From Actinopolyspora lacussalsi (lineage in GTDB: Bacteria; Actinomycetota; Actinomycetes; Mycobacteriales; Pseudonocardiaceae), in contig JAURUC010000001.1 in assembly GCA_030803735.1 (NCBI GenBank), positions 1,993,501 through 2,057,500 of the forward strand: a DNA stretch of 64,000 bases, in the 5' to 3' direction. The notes under the pieces are model-generated. The model saw only the letters and a list, made by a program, of their open reading frames with translations, ran no database searches and had not been told where the DNA came from. Positions within the stretch are counted from its first letter, which is position 1. Every line of letters begins with the position of its first letter. The translations under genes and the position numbers were made by a program. Below, in pieces: positions 60,890 to 64,000 of this stretch.

Positions 60890-62422
60890 GTGAGGATCGA
60901 GGACGTGACTCCCGAACTATCGCACGATCGCATCGACCGGCTGCGCGAGGCGTTGCTCGCGGCGAACTACACGGCCGACGGCGTGCTCGACACGTTGGGG
61001 CCGCAGGCCCACGCCGCCCTGGGAAGAGGGGAACCCGAACCGGCGATTCGGGCCACTTCCGAAGCGGGCGCGCTCAACACGCTCATCCGCGTATTCCTGC
61101 TCGGGCACCCGGTCGACCAAGCCGCGGCGGAACAGGCACTGCACCCGCTGACCGTGGAAGAGGCCGTCGCGGCAGGCGTCCTCGTGCACGACGGTGACTC
61201 GGTACGTGCGGGACTGGACATCCGACCGCACGCCGCCACGGGCAACTCGTGGTGGATCATCTCCGACCTGGACGCGGACACGCGTCCCTCGAACCTGCCG
61301 GTTTCCCGCGAGCACGTGCTCGGAGTCGGCCACGCCTCGCTGAGTCTGATACGCGCCACCCCGACCAGGCAGGTGGGATCGTTGCTCGACCTGGGGACGG
61401 GATGCGGCGTGCAGGCGCTGCACGCCGGCACGCACGCGGAACGGGTGACAGTCACCGACGTCTCCGAGCGGGCGCTGTCGCTCGCGAAGGCCACGTTCCG
61501 ACTGAACCGCATCGATGTGGAGGCGCTCCACGGCGACTGGTTCGACCCCGTGGCAGGACGACGCTTCGACCAGGTGGTGTGCAACCCGCCGTTCGTGGTC
61601 GGCCCCGCACGAACCGATTTCGTCTATCGCGACTCCGGACTGTCCGGCGACGACGCGAGCGCTCTCGTGGTGGGCAGGGTTCCGGAACTGCTCAACGAGG
61701 GCGGCACCGCACACGTGCTCGCCTCGTGGTTGCACCTGGAGGACGAGGACTGGCGGGAACGGGTCGCCGGCTGGTTGCGCCACAGCGACGTGGACGCCTG
61801 GTTCGTGCAGCGCGACGTGGCCGAGCCGGAGTTGTACGTCGGCACGTGGCTGCGCGACGCCGGGATCGACCCGAAGTCGGAAACCGGCAGGACCAAATCG
61901 GCCGAATGGCTGGAGTGGTTCGAGACAAACGGTGTCACGGCCGTCGGTTTCGGCTTCGTCACGCTGCGCCGCAATCCGGGGCAACAGCCAGGTGAGGTGG
62001 TGTGCGAGGACCTCAGGCAGGCTTTCGACGACCCACTCGGCGCCGAGGCCGACGAGTGGCTGCGCAGGATCGAGTGGCTGCGGCAGCGCCCGACCCGGGA
62101 GGAGCTGCTGCGCAGTCCGTTGGTGACCGCACCGGGGCTGGTGCTGGAGCAGGTCAGCTCGCACGAGCAGGACGGCTGGAGCACCTTCGTACACCGGCTG
62201 CACCGAACCGACGGACCCGGCTGGCAGCACGAGGTCGACGAGATCGGGGCCAACCTGATCGCGGGTTGCCAGGGCGCGCTCGCCACCGACGAACTGCTGG
62301 AGCTGCTTGCCGCCGGACACGGGGCCGATTCCGCCGAGCTGGCCCGTTCGGCCGAACCGGTGCTGCGTGAGTTGATCCGGCACGGCATGCTGCTTCCCGC
62401 CGAGTGGGGAGCACAGCGATGA
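60890..62422 (+). CDS. Class I SAM-dependent methyltransferase with DUF7059 N-terminus
   Basis: Predicted methyltransferase of 510 residues. The N-terminal domain (about 1-135, LREALLAANYTADGVLDTLG, LNTLIRVFLLGHPVDQAAAE) resembles DUF7059. The SAM domain (about 150-330) has LLDLGTGCGVQALHAGTHAE, VTVTDVSERALSLAKATFRL and the NPPF motif VVCNPPFVVGPARTDF of N-methyltransferases acting on amide or adenine nitrogens. The C-terminal ~170 residues are family-specific. GTG 60890 (GGAGG ten bases upstream) preferred; GTG 60905 possible. It overlaps dtd by 4 bp (ATGA), which hints at a translation-related substrate. Confidence 0.85.
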   Translation: MRIEDVTPELSHDRIDRLREALLAANYTADGVLDTLGPQAHAALGRGEPEPAIRATSEAGALNTLIRVFLLGHPVDQAAAEQALHPLTVEEAVAAGVLVHDGDSVRAGLDIRPHAATGNSWWIISDLDADTRPSNLPVSREHVLGVGHASLSLIRATPTRQVGSLLDLGTGCGVQALHAGTHAERVTVTDVSERALSLAKATFRLNRIDVEALHGDWFDPVAGRRFDQVVCNPPFVVGPARTDFVYRDSGLSGDDASALVVGRVPELLNEGGTAHVLASWLHLEDEDWRERVAGWLRHSDVDAWFVQRDVAEPELYVGTWLRDAGIDPKSETGRTKSAEWLEWFETNGVTAVGFGFVTLRRNPGQQPGEVVCEDLRQAFDDPLGAEADEWLRRIEWLRQRPTREELLRSPLVTAPGLVLEQVSSHEQDGWSTFVHRLHRTDGPGWQHEVDEIGANLIAGCQGALATDELLELLAAGHGADSAELARSAEPVLRELIRHGMLLPAEWGAQR

Positions 62423-62844
62423 GAGCGGTGGTGACGCGAGTCTCGGAAGCGGCGGTGCGCGTGGACGGCGAGGTGGTGGGAAGCATCACCGAGCCGGGGC
62501 TGCTGGTGCTGGTGGCGGCGACCCACTCGGACACGTCCGAACAGGCGGAGGTCATGGCGCGCAAGCTTCACGAGCTGCGGGCGCTGCGGGACGAGCGGTC
62601 CTGTGCCACCGCTGACGCACCGTTGTTGGTGATCAGCCAGTTCACCCTCTACGGGAGCACTCGGAAGGGGCGGCGACCGTCCTGGAGCGCCGCGGCGGCG
62701 CCCGAACAGGCCGAACCGCTGGTGGAGTCGGTGGTCGAGCGGCTGCGCGACCGCGGCGCACGGGTGTCGACAGGAGTGTTCGGAGCGGAAATGGCGGTGG
62801 AGAGCACCAACGACGGCCCGTTCACACTGCTCGTGGAGACCTGA
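62419..62844 (+). CDS. dtd: D-aminoacyl-tRNA deacylase
   Basis: Hydrolyses D-amino acids mischarged on tRNA, 141 residues, homodimer. ATG 62419 overlaps the upstream stop. Markers: MRAVVTRVSEAAVRVDGEVV, GLLVLVAATHSDTSEQAEVM, the catalytic SQFTLYGSTRKGRRPSWS (SQxTL with Thr) and the C-terminal NDGPFTLLVET. The cross-subunit Gly-cisPro element, GVFGAEM here, is modified from the usual GxFGAxM form only slightly. Paired with the methyltransferase ahead of it. Confidence 0.96.
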   Translation: MRAVVTRVSEAAVRVDGEVVGSITEPGLLVLVAATHSDTSEQAEVMARKLHELRALRDERSCATADAPLLVISQFTLYGSTRKGRRPSWSAAAAPEQAEPLVESVVERLRDRGARVSTGVFGAEMAVESTNDGPFTLLVET

Positions 62845-62931
62845 TTGAAGTTTTCCGGTCGGGTCGGTGGGTCGCTCCGCTCGGCGGAACCTCTCGCACG
62901 GCTCGTGAGCGGTTCCGGAGACATCGAGTAG

Positions 62932-64000
<1,069 letters not shown>

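Overview
The window is a high-GC (roughly 70% by eye) actinomycete chromosome segment. Many starts are GTG or TTG, Shine-Dalgarno sequences are AGGAG-like, and 4-bp stop/start overlaps are frequent. From memory, the gene order closely matches Mycobacterium tuberculosis Rv2670c to Rv2703 (zapE/AFG1, ribD-like, TAP-type hydrolase, msrB, hemQ, hemY, hemE, DUF3000, RNase D, dxs, TRAM methyltransferase, APC permease, ceoB, ceoC, DUF3159, OB-fold, DUF3710, dut, DUF3093, DUF4193, cei, suhB, ppgK, sigA). It also matches the Streptomyces block DUF3000, LuxR regulator, RNase D, fadA, fadB. Gene content suggests Pseudonocardiales; a Saccharopolyspora or Actinopolyspora relative is a guess. No rRNA, tRNA or CRISPR was found.

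Layout. 1-13.3 kb is metabolic and accessory: a truncated CaiB-type CoA transferase divergent from a GntR/FCD regulator, a hydroxybutyryl-CoA dehydrogenase, hydrolases, a DJ-1/PfpI protein, a PrxQ-type peroxiredoxin, an L-2-hydroxyglutarate oxidase-like protein, a membrane Ser/Thr kinase, a secreted SGNH esterase and ornithine aminotransferase. 13.4-19.7 kb holds zapE and then an overlapping run of a RibD-like reductase, an ECF sigma factor and an anti-sigma factor. These lead into a seven-gene envelope cluster of Asp23/Gls24-fold proteins, a DUF2273-like membrane peptide, a small HPD-motif protein and AmaP-like anchors. 19.7-22.7 kb holds an EamA transporter and an intact-looking IS607-family element (tnpA plus tnpB). 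23-25.9 kb holds a TAP-family lipoprotein lacking its nucleophile serine, a tiny cysteine-rich peptide gene with its own terminator, and msrB.

26-29.5 kb is the coproporphyrin-dependent heme operon hemE, cgoX, hemQ, with a coupled micro-ORF. 29.8-36.6 kb carries DUF3000, an orphan LuxR response regulator, RNase D and the fadAB beta-oxidation operon behind twin palindromes that also occur before the hydroxybutyryl-CoA dehydrogenase. 36.8-42.9 kb has a Uma2-type nuclease, a two-component system, dxs behind a four-copy 15-bp repeat array, and an RNA methyltransferase. 43-46.9 kb is a potassium locus (KimA-like importer divergent from two TrkA-type proteins). 47-55.4 kb is the conserved DUF3159 to sigA block. 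55.4-64 kb has a long non-coding leader, a DUF7455 zinc peptide, an XPB/UvsW-like helicase, a YihY/BrkB membrane protein, DUF3039, DUF3099, a methyltransferase coupled to D-aminoacyl-tRNA deacylase, and a truncated flavin monooxygenase.

The most noteworthy items are the sigma/anti-sigma/Asp23 cluster whose anti-sigma appears to carry an Asp23-like domain, the 34-residue Cys-rich peptide, the 15-bp repeats upstream of dxs, the shared fad operator, and the degenerate TAP hydrolase.
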